A stretch of DNA of 64,000 bases from Lanius collurio (GCA_020086605.1 JACBWW010000090.1:392001-456000); one strand, 5' to 3'. Numbered from the stretch's first letter, positions 13,698-26,300 are shown. Program-made: numbers and translations. Notes: a model not told the origin generated them from the letters alone.

Positions 13698-13772
13698 GGG
13701 GAGGAGGAGGAGGGTGGGGGGGAGGGGGGGAGAGAAAGGAAGGGAAAGGGAAAAAAAAAAAAAAAAAAAAAG
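13698..13772 (+). repeat. Polypurine, G-rich then A-rich tract before the gamma start codon
   Basis: Seventy-five nucleotides are purine except for a single T at 13715. The first half has many runs of three to seven G (13698-13730), and the last part is a 21-nt A run (13751-13771). It ends 29 nt upstream of the gamma ATG, so it is likely in the gamma 5' UTR or core promoter. The G runs are compatible with a G-quadruplex in DNA or RNA, and the mirror-like purine tract with triplex (H-DNA) formation; both are inferences from composition. Confidence 0.85.
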
Positions 13773-13801
13773 CTGTAAGCACGCAGGGTAGCCAGGCAGA
13801 C

Positions 13802-13834
13802 ATGGATATGAGATGGCACTGTGAAAACTCGCAG
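13802..13834 (+). CDS. NRXN1: Neurexin-1 gamma, first coding exon (MDMRWHCENSQ)
   Basis: This 33-nt coding segment supplies the 11 gamma-specific N-terminal residues MDMRWHCENSQ. I recognise these as the N-terminus of mammalian neurexin-1 gamma, the short isoform that lacks all LNS and EGF domains and has no signal peptide at its start. The ATG at 13802 has a strong initiation context (G at -3 and G at +4); a second in-frame ATG lies at 13808. The frame is open upstream but contains no earlier ATG back to 13502. The exon ends in CAG followed by the donor GTAGCT at 13835, in phase 0, and this matches the phase-0 start of the exon at 47920. The joined product is 139 aa, or 142 with the GGL insert. 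A CpG island lies just upstream, consistent with a dedicated promoter inside the alpha/beta gene. It is easily missed by gene finders because it is so short. Confidence 0.93.
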
Positions 13835-13931
13835 GTAGCTTCTTCTCTCACAGCCGATGCAGCGCACAGGCGATGCACTGCCGCATGCAGGGTTTAAGAT
13901 ACCTTTAGGCTGACAGAAAGGAGGAGAAAGG

Positions 13932-13951
13932 AAAAAAAAAAAAAAAAAAAA
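13932..13951. repeat. A20 homopolymer
   Basis: Twenty consecutive A about 100 nt downstream of the gamma exon donor; more short A runs follow to about 14020. Simple-sequence tract. Confidence 0.9.
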
Positions 13952-14213
13952 CAACCAAAAAAGGCATTTGCACAAATTTACTGAAAATTACTTTAAAAAA
14001 AAAATACAAAAAAAATTAGAATACATCTCCTTGGAGATTGCATGTCATTAATATTAAGATCAAATTTCTGCACGATATCTGTTTTAAATTTAGAAAAGCT
14101 TCTAAATTGTATTTTTTTTTTCTTTTCTGCTCCAAGAATATAATGCTTTGGTACCCAGAGCATGGGTGATACTGTTTATTTTTCTCTTCTGCTTTTTCTT
14201 AAACAATAGAGAC

Positions 14214-14231
14214 TTTTTTTTTTTTTTTTTT
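14214..14231. repeat. T18 homopolymer
   Basis: Uninterrupted run of 18 T in the proximal part of the 34-kb intron. Confidence 0.9.
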
Positions 14232-14413
14232 GGAGCATGTTTGCTACTAACGACGCTAAAAGGAAAGGAAAATTGAGAAGAATCAAATAAAAGCATGAAT
14301 AAAACCTGCTTCAAATAGTTGCCAGGCTGCTTTCTTTTTAACAATTTAGCAATTATTTTGGCTTAAATTATGCTTAAACCCTGACCATGCATGCTTTTTA
14401 TCTTTGCTTAGAA

Positions 14414-14450
14414 TATGTGTGTACGTGTGTGTGTGTACGTATGTGTGTAC
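14414..14450. repeat. Imperfect (TG)n microsatellite
   Basis: An alternating TG array is broken by TACG/TATG units, so nearly every step is pyrimidine-purine, a composition compatible with Z-DNA. It lies about 600 nt into the intron after the gamma exon. Confidence 0.85.
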
Positions 14451-14732
14451 TTGTTTTGATTTTTTTTTCAGTGAGCATTTGCACAACGGGAATTCCTGTG
14501 AGTTATATGCATGTTTTGATAAGAAAAATTGCATATAAATGAATGACTATATCTGATGGACTAAAATGTGGTGATATATAATGCAATGTAGCTTCATTTT
14601 TAAACGAGTTCCTTCTAATCTTTTGGGGGAGGGTAAATCGCTGCATGCTTATGACAATGAAAGTGTTTGTGTATTTTCTCAAAGGTTGATTGTTTATTTG
14701 CTTGTTTCTAACACGAAGAGTGAGGTGTTTCC

Positions 14733-14757
14733 ATTTATTTATTTATTTGTTTATTTT
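14733..14757. repeat. Short (ATTT)n repeat
   Basis: About six ATTT units with one G substitution. Simple repeat with no evident function. Confidence 0.8.
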
Positions 14758-17700
14758 TCAAATAACAAACCTCCAAGGCGTCTGATTTAAACGAGCAGGG
14801 GTTACAAAGCTTTCCATGTTACCTGAAAATGAGCAGAAAGGTGTGTGTTTGTGTGAGAGAGCCCAGCTCCTCTGGGGAGGTTGGCGATCTTTTCAGCTCC
14901 TTATTCTCCCCAAGAAGAGTTAAAATGCCGTGGCAGTCTGGCGCCTGCATGCACCATGGGAATTCTGCTGGCAAAGCCAGAGCTGGCATCAGGTGGGACA
15001 GGTGTATTGTGACAGTGGGCAAAGGCAAAGGTGAGGATGAGGGTTGCCAAAAGAGGTTAAAGGGCTTTTAAAGCAAGGAATCAGCAGCTTCCATCTGTAC
15101 AGAAATGGTTCATTCTCCCCTATTAGATAGAAAGGCAGGGGGAAAAGCTATTTTTTGGTGCATTTGTTTTCTTTCAAATTAGTTAGAGGATAGTAAAGTG
15201 GAGGAGATGTTTCAGTTTTATTCAGTTTACAGGCTATAACGATTGTGTTGAGAAAGAAGTTATAGTTTTGGGGGCTTTTTTCATAATTGTGAAAAGGCTG
15301 AACTGGATCTGAGCTATCTGGCTTCATTTATTGCTGCAGTTATGGGGCTGAGCAGCAAACCTTCCTTCCTTTGGCATACTGGGTGTGTTGTGTAATGCTG
15401 TTTGCATTTGCTAGCTGGGCTTCCTCGGAGTTCTGCCATTAAGCATTTTGGGTTTTTTATTGTATTCATTTAAATCACTTAATGTGCCGTTCTATACAGC
15501 AGCTCTTCTCTTACTGCTCTGGGGTAATCAATACCTGATTTTGCTCTTCCCATAGTATCTTACCCCAGAAAAAAATATTTTGGGTGGTTGTTACCATGTC
15601 AAATGGCTCTGGCCTGTTGGTATCTTAGGCCACTCTTCAAGTTCAGGGTGAAAAGTTTGTGGATTGAGTTTACCATTCCCAGCTCTCTTCCTAATAATCC
15701 TCCACATCACCTAGGCATCATATATAATTTGACACAGCTGACAGCATCCACTTAGGAGAAGCTTAGGGCTGAGCCAAAATGGAAATTGAATTGCATCTCA
15801 ACTCCCTAATATTAATGATCCTTCCAGGTCAGCAGAGGAGTAATTGCCAGAGCAGCCTGAGGAATTGTCCATTAAACCTGCCTAGATGGTAGCTCACCTG
15901 TGGAGAGATGCATCTTGATAGTGTGTCCAAAATGAATTCCATTTGCTTCATATAAAGGTCTGCTGGACTTAGGAATTTCTCAAAAGCCAACATGTGATCT
16001 CAAGTTTAATATCAAGTAGTTTTTATGGTATTTTAAGATTGCTTTTAACTAAGGCTTAGCCAAATTGCCTTAGAAGTGTCTGAAAAAGCAAATTCACAGA
16101 AAAATTTGGTTTGTGGTTGTATCTTGAAGGGCAAGCCTGTATTTCTGTAAAGGTGTAATTTGATCTAAAACCTTGTAGCATGAAGCAAAAGAAGAAAACT
16201 TCATGTTGTCCATGTTCTTTAGTCCTTGATGTAGCTGCTCATTTAGAATAACCCATTAATCGGTCAAAGTTTGTATACACAACCTGATTAGATGGGCAGC
16301 CGGACCTTTAAATCTCAAATCAATATTTCACAGGAATTCAGAGGAGACAAACAGCCTAAGGACAATGTTTGGAAACTCAACTGTGCTTTATGTCTTGGAG
16401 TCATGCTGCTTTAGCAAGTCACAGTGCAAGAGGGTTTATTTTTTGACCTCATGCATTTGAGATGACACAGAAAGTTAAGAGTTGTCAGCATGGCTTTACT
16501 GTGAGGGGGAGATGCAGAGGGGGTACAACCATCCTCTGTTGCCACTACAGAAGTTACCCATGTGGAGCAGGCAAGAACAGAGGTGCACAGAACAGACCAG
16601 AATATAAATGCCTCAGGTTGAAAATCACATTCTTCTGAACTTGCTTCTGTGCCAGGTTGATTGTTGAAGTGAAGTACCATAGTCTGGTGACACAAATAAG
16701 GGAGCAATCTAACCTGCTGCAATCCAAGTGGGACATATCCTTCAGGAAATCTTGGATCACTACCTGTTTATCTGTCCTCTCTCTCGTCACAGCTACTGAA
16801 AATCATGATTTGTTTTTTTTTTTTCTTTTAACAGCTATGTCAGCTATAGCAGCTCCACATAGTAAAAGGATTTCTCACTCTGCTGACACCCTTCTGCCAT
16901 GGGCCACCCATTGCCACTACTTCAAGGAGTTGTTTCTTCTCCTTAGAGCTCCTTATCTCTTCACACTGTTAGAGATGGTGTCACAGCTTGGCTGGGTTGT
17001 GTGTACATACACATGAGAAAGCCTTTCTGAGCCTTTCAATATAAAGAGTTGAAGAAAGCACCAAATTCAGTCTTAACAAAGGAGAAGCTTGACAGACAGA
17101 ACTTGTTGGGTGAACAGTAAATGATTTTCATACTTCTTGGTTGACATGTTCAGTAGCTTGAAATATTTTATAATTATTTTTAGCTGTGTGTATTGCTACA
17201 ATGTTTAATTATTCTATTAGTTTCGTGCTACTATGAACTAGCTGTTTTTTCAGCAACTAACTGATCAGCTTTTCTGACACAAAAATTAATTTTACACTTG
17301 TTTTGCACATTCAGCCAGTAGTAATCTTGAATTTCTGGATTTATTGCACTCTCTTTGTTTTTTTTAGATTTCTGACATTGTTTTTCAATCCATAGAGTGT
17401 TTTGCCCTGCTTTTGCAAGTTGCTCTGACCAGCAGATCCAGGAAAAGTCTGATAAAATTGTGAGGAGTTCCTATTGTGGGGTATCTTGAATAATTACTGT
17501 CTTCTGCTATGTAGCTTTCTCTTTTTGTCTGTATCTGAACCATACTTCATTTTTTGCCAGTGGGATGCATAATTAGATGTAATCACATATATTTAATAAG
17601 GGCTAATCCCTTTTTTTCAGATCATATCTTTTAATCCCTTTTGGGTGAAACTTCAGGTAATGCCTCCAATCTAAGTACTAGATCAAGATGAGACAGAGCA

Positions 17701-19404
17701 GGGGCTGAGGGCAAAACTTAGAGTCAACATCTTTGTGAAACAATCTGGGGTACATCAGAGGCAGCCAACAAAACCCTTGCAGCTCCTCTGGAAAAGTAAT
17801 TGTTGCAATTGTTTCTGTGCATTTGGCTGCATTACTAGAGATTGGTAATTCTAGAGAATGCCCTTCCCTACAAAAGGAGGGAAAAATGTGTGCAACCTCT
17901 AAAAAAAAGTGGAAGGATAAGGATTAGAAATTGTGTTCTGTATGTGCAGGAAATCTAAGCATTGTGGACACACCAGTTTGTCTTGTGCAGCAGCTTGGCT
18001 GGGTTTCCAAAAAAGGTGGATTAAGAATTTCTACCATCCTTGAGGTCAATGAAAGTGCTGTCAGTGACTTCAGTGTCACTGACATTCTACCTCTGGCAGA
18101 AGTCTGAATAGCACAGAGTGTAGAGTCTGTGTAAGGACATATGAATTGATTCCTAAACCCAGCTATCTTGGGTGATTGTTGCTTAAAGTGCATCAAAAGT
18201 CAAATAGGAAATGAGCAAGATGGCATTTTCACCAGAATGATTCATTTTAAATTCCATCCCACGAACTAAATGATTTTTTGCCAGTGAAGACCTGGGAAGC
18301 TTTCAGGTGGTGAGACATTTTTCACGCTGTGAGTCTGTAATGTCCAGGACCTTGGAACACCTTCTGGTTTGAGCCTGGCCATATGTATTTGGCAAAAATC
18401 CAGAAACAAATATGGTAATTTGTGGACTTTTGCACACAGTAAACTGCATTTCTTGGCTCCAGTAATGTTAGTGCCTTGTTTGCTGGTTTCTCTAAATTGT
18501 CTGTGGTATGGCTTCAAACCAATACTAAATTACATGGAGTAAAGACTTAAATTATTTCCCTTAAGTTTCCACAAGTTTTGTATTTTTCCTTTCTTGTAGT
18601 TTTTCTGATTTCTCTTATTTCATTTCCTATCTATTTCAAAATTCCCTTGCCAGATCACTCTCATCATGAAGACTACACCGCTATCTATGCTGTTATATTT
18701 TTTCCATACTGGAGGCTGAGGAAAATCCCTTGCTTTTCTGTGGTGGTTTTAGTGCTGCTCCACCTTAGTTGTTCAGGAGTTTTGTTGGAACTTCAAATTT
18801 TTTTAATGGGGTTATTTGAACTGTTAAGCAAATGCATTCAGTCAGCAAACTTGTTGAGCAAGTTTATTGAGAAAAAAGGGTGATTGGAGTGTCTGGGTCT
18901 GTGTGTTACCACTATGACTGCTACCAAATTTATAGCTTCCTCAAAGCAGAATATACACCTGTACAACTGAAGAGGTGGAGAATGGCTTTTGTTTTTCTCC
19001 TGTTTTATCACACATGACCAAATGATCTTTAAGAAAGCTGTTGCACAGGGACTCCACATACACATATAGATCATTTGTGTAGGGTATATTGCACAGTAGA
19101 AGCAAAAAATGAAGTTCCTATGGCTTTTGGGAGTAAAGCACATTTTTGAGTTCCTAATTGATGTTGGAATTGCTTAATAACAGGGATATGACAGTGAATG
19201 AAAAGTCACAATTTTGCTTTAGAGATGACACAGCTCTATCAATACCGGTATTAAGTGTCAGTAATGCACCAAAGTTGGGGAAGCTGAAGAATGAATACAT
19301 GGAGAAAGTACAAACCTCCTCCATGTTTTAGAGCAGTGAGGTGTCAGCAAGGAAGGAGCAGGAGACTGCCCAGCCAAAATCAGAGCAGGCCAGTAAAAAT
19401 ATCC

Positions 19405-19735
19405 CTTCCGGCGAGCTTCACTGCCAAATGCAAATCTGTTCTGTGAGGTTGATGTCAACGTCAAGCGCCGTGTCCTGGGGAAGCTCACTTCCCCTGGCCC
19501 CTGCCAGCTTCACGGAGGTTTGCAAAGCCAGGCTGAAGAGTGGAGCCTGTGATTTCCTAGAGGATGTCCATCTGCCCCAACAGCCTGAGCAGCCCCGGGC
19601 CCTCGCTGACAACTGCGTCGGCGGAACTGCCGCGTCCCGTGTGAGCAGCACTGCCCGACCCAGCACACGCTGCAGCAGTGCCAGGAACAGCTCTCCTCTC
19701 CTCCTAGGCATAAAGGGCACAGTGCTAGCGTTCTA
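19405..19735. promoter_or_regulatory. Isolated CpG cluster in intron, function unknown
   Basis: I count about 17 CpG dinucleotides in roughly 330 bp, whereas the surrounding intron has very few. The cluster includes CTTCCGGCGAGC at 19405, GCGTCGGCGG near 19615 and CCGCGTCCCG near 19630. Open frames of 137 codons (+) and 100 codons (-) cross it, but neither translation resembles a known family. The local composition suggests an unmethylated regulatory element, an alternative promoter, or the remains of a GC-rich insertion. The function is not established. Confidence 0.4.
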
Positions 19736-22700
19736 CACCCCTATTTGTCTCTAAGTTTAACCCTGAGAAACACAGTTTGGATCTTTTAAATGAATTTAAA
19801 CTCAGTCTGGAATGGTGGGAGATCTCCACAGGAGTCCCCTGGCATTTTCAGGGCATGTTGAATTATGGTTGCCTAGTTTGGTTTTGATTAGAAAGAGACT
19901 TTACAGGAGAGCATTTCTGTTACTCCTCTTTCTATTTATTTGTAGCCATTCTAACTAACTTAACAGACTGTAGGGTGTTTCTGCTAACTCTTGCAGGAGT
20001 CAGGGTGTATGAAACAGCTAAGAGAGAATCATCATAATTTGGGGTTTTTTCTGCCAGTATCTTAAGTGCTAGGTTGCCAGATGCACCATTTTTACTTAGA
20101 GGCATGAGCAAAGCAAGATCCCGTTTTTTTCCGTAAGCTACATTGACAATTGTCATCTTTACCAGCCCTGAACCTTCCCTTTGCAGCTTTACCTGTGCAG
20201 CAAATTTCTATTGCTACATATTTCCCCTTTCTGCTGGGGATATCTAGGGAATAATGTAAGTAAAGTGGTAGCAGAGACATCTGAAAAGGCTGCAAAGGTG
20301 ACCTTTGCAAAATACTCCTTCAGGGTTACTGGGGACGACGTGTGACATTCAAGTCTCACTGTTTTTGTGCACCAGATGGTTACAAAGGAAATAATAGCAA
20401 CTTTTAAGATCATAGGAATGTATCTGTCACTTTGTCTAATCTTTGCTTTCTGCCAGCCTAAAATAGGTGACTGAGATGGTAACCTGGTCCTGAAAAAGTC
20501 TGAGACAACTTTCTTGTGTCCAAACTGTCTGTACTATCAGCTCCCCATTGTTATTTAGGTGACTTATCTGAACTGGGAGTGAGCAGCAGCTTTTACGATA
20601 GTGGGAGCATTCTTCCAGTGTGCAGCCACTGCAGGATGAGGAGCTCTAGCAGCTGATCTGTGACCCTTGCTCCTGCCTTGCATTGTGCTGAGACTGACTG
20701 GACTGCCCTGGTAGACCTTGTCTTACTCTTTTTATAGCCAGGCATCCAGATGGCTTCAAGAATTAAACTCAGCTTTTCAACTTCAGGTATTGTTGTACTT
20801 GGAAATAGGAAAACTGAAAGTAACCCTAGTAAATAATCTAAAAATATAGTGGGGAAGTGAATAATTCCTTTTGGAAGCCTACCTCAACTGTAATTCATTT
20901 CAGTTCCAGGAGAAGATTCTCACTTATTTATGATTAATTAGACAGAACCATCTTGAGATCACTAAATAATAAGAATACTCTGGAAAATATGATGTAATTC
21001 CCCTTGAATGCACTATAAGCAGCTTCAGTAGCTTCTCAGACTATCAGTGCATGGCATATGCATGGACTACTGCTGAGCTGTGGAGAGCAAAATGGAAAGA
21101 TGTTGCCTTAGTCGTGTTGATAACCAGAGTAAAAGCAGATAAAGCTGTGAAAAATGTTAGTTAAACAATGTTCTCACAATGGTGTTATTTAGAGCGTGAC
21201 TAGAATGTGCATCTCTCTTAGCTGAGGGCATGGTGCTGTGGATCCTCTTCTTTCTGGTCCTACTTCCTTGCCTAATCAGTCTGCAAGTGTGGGATTATCT
21301 CTATTTCTACCTTGACTGTAGAAAATCCTGATCATTCATGTATTTCTGGGAACTTTTTGCTCAATATGCCAGACAATTTCTAGATTTTAACTAGATTTGA
21401 AGATCCAAGCAAGAATTGGACAAAACGAATCCTGTTATTCTGCCATTTCAGAGAAAATTTGTGTCATTGTTAAACTAAGACTCATTCAGTTCATGGTGAG
21501 CTTTGCAAACGCCCTTTTATTTTATTACATTAAAATGTTACTGCCATTATTTTCAGATATTAAAATTTTCCTTTCCCATGAATATCCTCTTCTGGGCTTT
21601 TCCTCCAGTATCAGCATTCCAGAACAGGGCATCTCCCTAATGGAGGGCACTGGGAGTGACAAATAAATTGTGTTTTGAGTTGAAATTATCCTGAGTGTTA
21701 AAGCTGTCTGTCTAATGATTAAGTATGTTAGAAAAAGTGTAATTATGTTTCATTTTCCAGGTGCCATTTGAGTTACTGCTGAGTCAATGTTTTGCATGTA
21801 GTGTGTGCACTGAAATTAGCCAACAAGTCATTGAGCTGCTTCTTTTGGGTCAGCTGGACTACTTCCTCCAGTGACTGTTAATTTTGAGATGGCATTTCTT
21901 CCCCCTGTCTAATGGTTTTGATCATTTGTTAATTCTGAGATGTCATTTCTTCCTCCTGGGAATGGTTTTGCATGGATGTATGCTTAATTTTGTTAATGCT
22001 ACTAAATGGGAGGGGGAATTATATTCTTGGTAGAAAGGAAAGGCAGGAATATCCTTTGAGCCCTGCAAAATAATTGGGAGTGGGAGTTAAGGAAACATGT
22101 TCTATATATCCTGGGTTTTGTCTCTGCCCTCAGAGGGTGATCCTGTAAGTTAGACATGGGTGCCAAATATGGTGCTCAGAGCCATGACAATTAGTGAGGT
22201 CAGCAGTCAAAAGAAGCTTGAGGTTTTCCCTTCGTCTTCATAAATTCATGTTGGCTCATTGAAAATGTCAGTAGCTGCATAAATTGGTGGATCTGATTCC
22301 CATTGGAAGGTGTTTTGGCTCTGGAATACTGGAAAGGATGCTCTGTTCAGCATCTTGGTTTGCAAATAGCAAAGAGGAATTTCACGGGGGTGGTACCTTC
22401 CAGGCGGAGGAGCAGCGACGCTCGCCCTTGTGCTGGTGGCCTGATTTTGGGGCTGTCGGCGTGGGGTGTGTGCCCAGTCCATGATCTCTCCCTCTGAGGA
22501 AACCAGCCAGGTCTGGATGCTGAAGGGAGCAAAACACTGGCTCCATTCCAAGGATCTCTAATTTTATTAGATGGTCTATATGAAACTGGTGGCTGACTGA
22601 GGACCAGATACATTTTAAGTCTTTATCAGTGAAGTTTTGTTTTTCTCACACTGCAGAGGTCAAATCAGGGGAAACAGTGGTTCTCTCCTTACCATCAATT

Positions 22701-23276
22701 TCATGCCAATTAAAATCTCAAAATAAGAGTCTTGTAACTGTCTCTCCTGCCCTTGGTAGCACAGTCTCTTCTTCATTTTTATTTTTTAACCTCATTTACA
22801 GCAGGAGACTGAGTGTTATACTCTCATTTCAGAACCAGTACCTCCTCCCTGAAATTTCTAGGAGTAATTCTTGTTTCTTGTAACTGTTCTTTCTGGCTGA
22901 AAATTCAGCTGAGCATCATGGCATCTGCTCTTGCTCCCCACCTGTTCCTCTGGCATTGTGCATTGTGCCAGGAGCTCCCATGCAGTAGTTTAACTTAGGG
23001 CCATATCAGAATAAAGAACAAGGGGTCTCAGTGCTTTTAACATAATTTTAAAACAAAGCAGCCAATATTCTATAACCATCTACCTGCCACCAGGATCCCA
23101 CAAGCCTGCTGGCTTTGATTCCTGCCTTTGCATACCATGCCCATGCAGAAGGCACCTTTTCCAAGGTCACCCACCAGCTTTTGTGTTCAGAAAACTGATG
23201 AGGGGTTATCTAGAACAACAAAGTGAAAAGTCTCTGAAAGGATTCGTGCCTCAGCAGGTACTTTGAATCTTGCATG

Positions 23277-23342
23277 CAGCTGTGGGCTGCAGCTGTGGAA
23301 GTCACAGAGAGTTATAAATTAGCCTTGTGGGGAGAGCTAATT
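23277..23342. promoter_or_regulatory. Paired E-box and paired TAAT motif cluster (candidate enhancer core)
   Basis: Two CAGCTG E-boxes (23277-23282 and 23290-23295) are spaced 13 bp apart. They are followed by the inverted pair AATTAGC (23317-23323) and GCTAATT (23336-23342), each containing a homeodomain-type TAAT core. bHLH plus homeodomain sites are a common design in neural enhancers. Here it is only a motif observation. Confidence 0.25.
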
Positions 23343-26300
23343 GACAGCTTCTCCTTCAAAACAAGACCCTTTTGTGCAGTGAGTATGTGTGTGCATGTTT
23401 CCATGATCGGGTGGAGTTGTAAAAATATTTGATACGTGATCTCCCATTTTTCCAGCAGTGATTCAGCTGTGGAGGACAGCTTAGGCATTTGAGAATGATC
23501 ACAGATAGCTTACAGCCCTGATGCAAAGAGAGAAGATTGTATTGGAGTAAGCTGATTTCAGTCAGAGAATCTTCTTTGGGCAGATGAGCTACTTCCAGCT
23601 TCTCAAGTGAGACCATCCTCAGGAGCATCTGAGCATAGCAAACACAGATTAGTGAATTGGAGGTGATGGAAGAGGGGATTAATTAAACTGTAGAATATTA
23701 TAATGTTTATTATATGAGCTGGTGATTGGGAAACCAGTCTTGGAAAAACTCCTGTATCCCCTTTGAAAAAGACAACCTAAGAATAGGGCACCTTGACTTT
23801 CCAGAAAGAGAAATTTCTTCAGACACTTTACAGTTTATCCTTGTGGTATTCTAGGATATGAGAAGGATATAAAAATACCTTTGCCAAAGAGTAAGGGTAA
23901 CACACAGATGCACAGCGAGAGGATTCAGGCTGCAGTAAGCAACAAGGAAGTTTTATTTTTTCGTGTTTTACATTTATGAAAAATTCAATTCCAGTAAGAC
24001 CTGAATAGAGAGTAGATGCAGGCAGGCATTAACTCCATGGATTACAGCACACATTCCTTGACATTTACCGTCCATCTTTGCTTCACCCTGAGGTTTGCCA
24101 AAATGAAGTATTAAACAGAGAAGCAGTTTGTGGCAATTTGTAAAGTCCCACAGTAGCGTGTTTATCCCCTGGAAGGGCTGTAGTGATGCTGAAGAAGGCT
24201 GTTAAATACAGTTTGTGTTTTCCCAAAGCCATAACAAGAGAGAACATAAACAGGTGTGAGCTGGGCTGGTCTGGGGAGGAATGAAAGCAGCCTGGAGAAC
24301 TGGCAGGTAGCTGAATCTGCAGTTGCTTGGTGCCAAAGTTCACCAGAGAACATAAAGGCAAGGCAGGGTGGGATTTTTTTCAGCTGATGCTTGTGATACA
24401 TCTGCCATTTATCTGTCAGGTGCTGTTGTGCTGCTGGAAGCAATCAGGTGGCAATGATGCCTGATGGGATATCTCACAAAATGAGAGTTTCCTGCCTGTG
24501 AACAAATGGGCAGCAGAAGAGGAGAGTTCGCTATCACAGCTGAGCATGAAAAAGTGTGAGGAATATCAAGCTCAAAATAAAGCAACTACAATCCAAAGTT
24601 TGCAATAGCAAGAGATCCATTCAACCAGAGAAGTGAAAAGGTGGTGCTCATTCCAAGTGGTTTCCTTTATCTGTAGATGTACTTCAGCCAATCTTTGGAA
24701 GGTTCATTAGAAACCCTTTTGTGTGTGTGGCTCTTGAGGTGTATCAGTTAACATAAGGTATTGGGGGAGAGTTTGGGGATTTTAAAATGAAGTTACATTT
24801 TGGTGAAGTTTATTGAAATAGATATCCCTCCCACTTTGCTCACCCAACGTAGCCATTAGCACAGAGATGTTTATATTAAATATGAAAATTTCAGGTAGAA
24901 CCTGAAATGTGCAACTAAACTGTTGAAGTGCTTAATTTCATGAAGCCTGTTTTCCATGTCCAAAGTAATACTGCAAACAAAATTATTTCTGATAGACTGG
25001 GATATGTGATACCTTAGCAAGGTCTTCAAACCTTTTCAATATGAGACTTCGTGGAAAGATAAAAAAAATGGGCTGAAAAGCTTATCACTGTGGGGATTAT
25101 GTTTCTGGATGTGAAGGAGAACAGCAGGTTGCAAAATCTCTCTGATATTCTGTGATTAAAGAGCACTTTTCAAGTGTTCCCTGAAAAGGAAAGGAGAAAA
25201 CTTGGGTGAGAATGAGGTTGGGGACAGTTTTTCTGCAGGCTGTCACCTGAAAACAGATTTGTGGTTGGAACAGTGTCTGGAAACTGCACCTCTGTGAGAG
25301 TCCCTGGGGGGGGGTCACATTTTGAGATGTGTGTTGATAAAATAGTCAGGCACAATGTCACACAAGAAAGCAGCTGCCAGAAAGAGGAGTGGTCTTTGCA
25401 CATGTTCTAACATCTGCCTCCATGCTAAACCAGCTGGAGAATCCAAGTTATGGTGGGAGGGAGCTACTGGTGCAGGCTGGAGGGCTCTGCAGCATCAATG
25501 TGGTGCCACACACCAAAATCCTGTGCTGAGGAGGAAAAACCTCATTCCACCTCCACCTTTGGGAACTTGGAAGTGAAGATTCACTCATCTAAATCAATGC
25601 TTGAATTTTTTATTGTCTGTTTGCTTTTTAAGAGAGAGAGAGTCTTGTTGGGTACCAATACTGAACATCAAACAAATTTAGCCCTGCTATCTCTAAACCG
25701 GAAAGAAATTACTTCACTGAATCTCCCCCCATATGTAGAAAGGGTCTCCACCCATCACTGGCATGGGAGAGATGCCAGAGCCTTTTCCAGCAAAACTTCA
25801 GTTAAGAGACATCTCTGACTGAAGGCAGGAAAGCCTAGAAGAAGTCAGGAAGACACAAATTTTACGGAAAACTCATAGTTGTTGGTTCACCCACACAGGA
25901 ACTTACTCATAGTTACCTAAGAGAACATAAGACCAAAAAAGAATTTCTGGGTCATAAAGTCCTGTCTGTTCCCAAAGTTCTCCAGCATTACAGTTTTAGA
26001 TGGACCTTTCTAGCAGTGAGAATGTATTAGTTGGCTTCAGGCAGGAAAAAATGCCCAGCACTGCAAATTTGGACCCTTAAATTAGTTGTTTAGAAATGCT
26101 GAACAGTGAACATATTTTTCTGTTTTATTTTGCTGTCATTTCGCTGGGCATTGTTTTAATGCAGAAAGACCCGAACAAATTACGAATCCAAAACATAAGC
26201 ATAAACATATTTATATTACTGTAATGAGAACCTGCATTACCAGTTCCTGACAGACCCTGAAGTAGATTATTGTTATTGGACATTCTTCAGATGCTTCTTT

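Larger units (their letters stand above)
1..13801 (+). other. NRXN1: NRXN1 alpha/beta intron plus gamma 5' region (non-coding)
   Basis: For the long neurexin transcripts this stretch is intron: I see no LNS or EGF domain coding sequence, and no open frame resembles neurexin. It is AT-rich, with short simple tracts (for example a C run at about 6252-6260), one CR1 tail at about 2938-3456 and a short perfect hairpin at 322-346. The final part (from about 13150) is the CpG island, 5' flank and 5' UTR of the gamma isoform. The assignment to NRXN1 follows from the gamma first exon at 13802 and the shared exons downstream. The exon that ends the LNS6/stalk region of alpha and beta should therefore lie before position 1. 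Apart from the features listed separately I see nothing recognisable in 1-2937 or 3457-13149. Confidence 0.8.

Noticed and set aside
13502..13801. Upstream in-frame extension of the gamma exon
   Set aside because: The frame is open back to 13502 but begins there only with GTG and translates the polypurine tract as poly-Gly/Lys. There is no ATG before 13802, which has a strong context.
1..13801. Search for the alpha/beta exon encoding the LNS6 end and O-glycosylated stalk
   Set aside because: No matching translation was found, so the exon is taken to lie upstream of the window.
13835..13897. Read-through of the gamma exon beyond the donor (VASSLTAD...)
   Set aside because: It continues past a GT donor whose phase matches the downstream exon; the spliced product agrees with neurexin-1 gamma.
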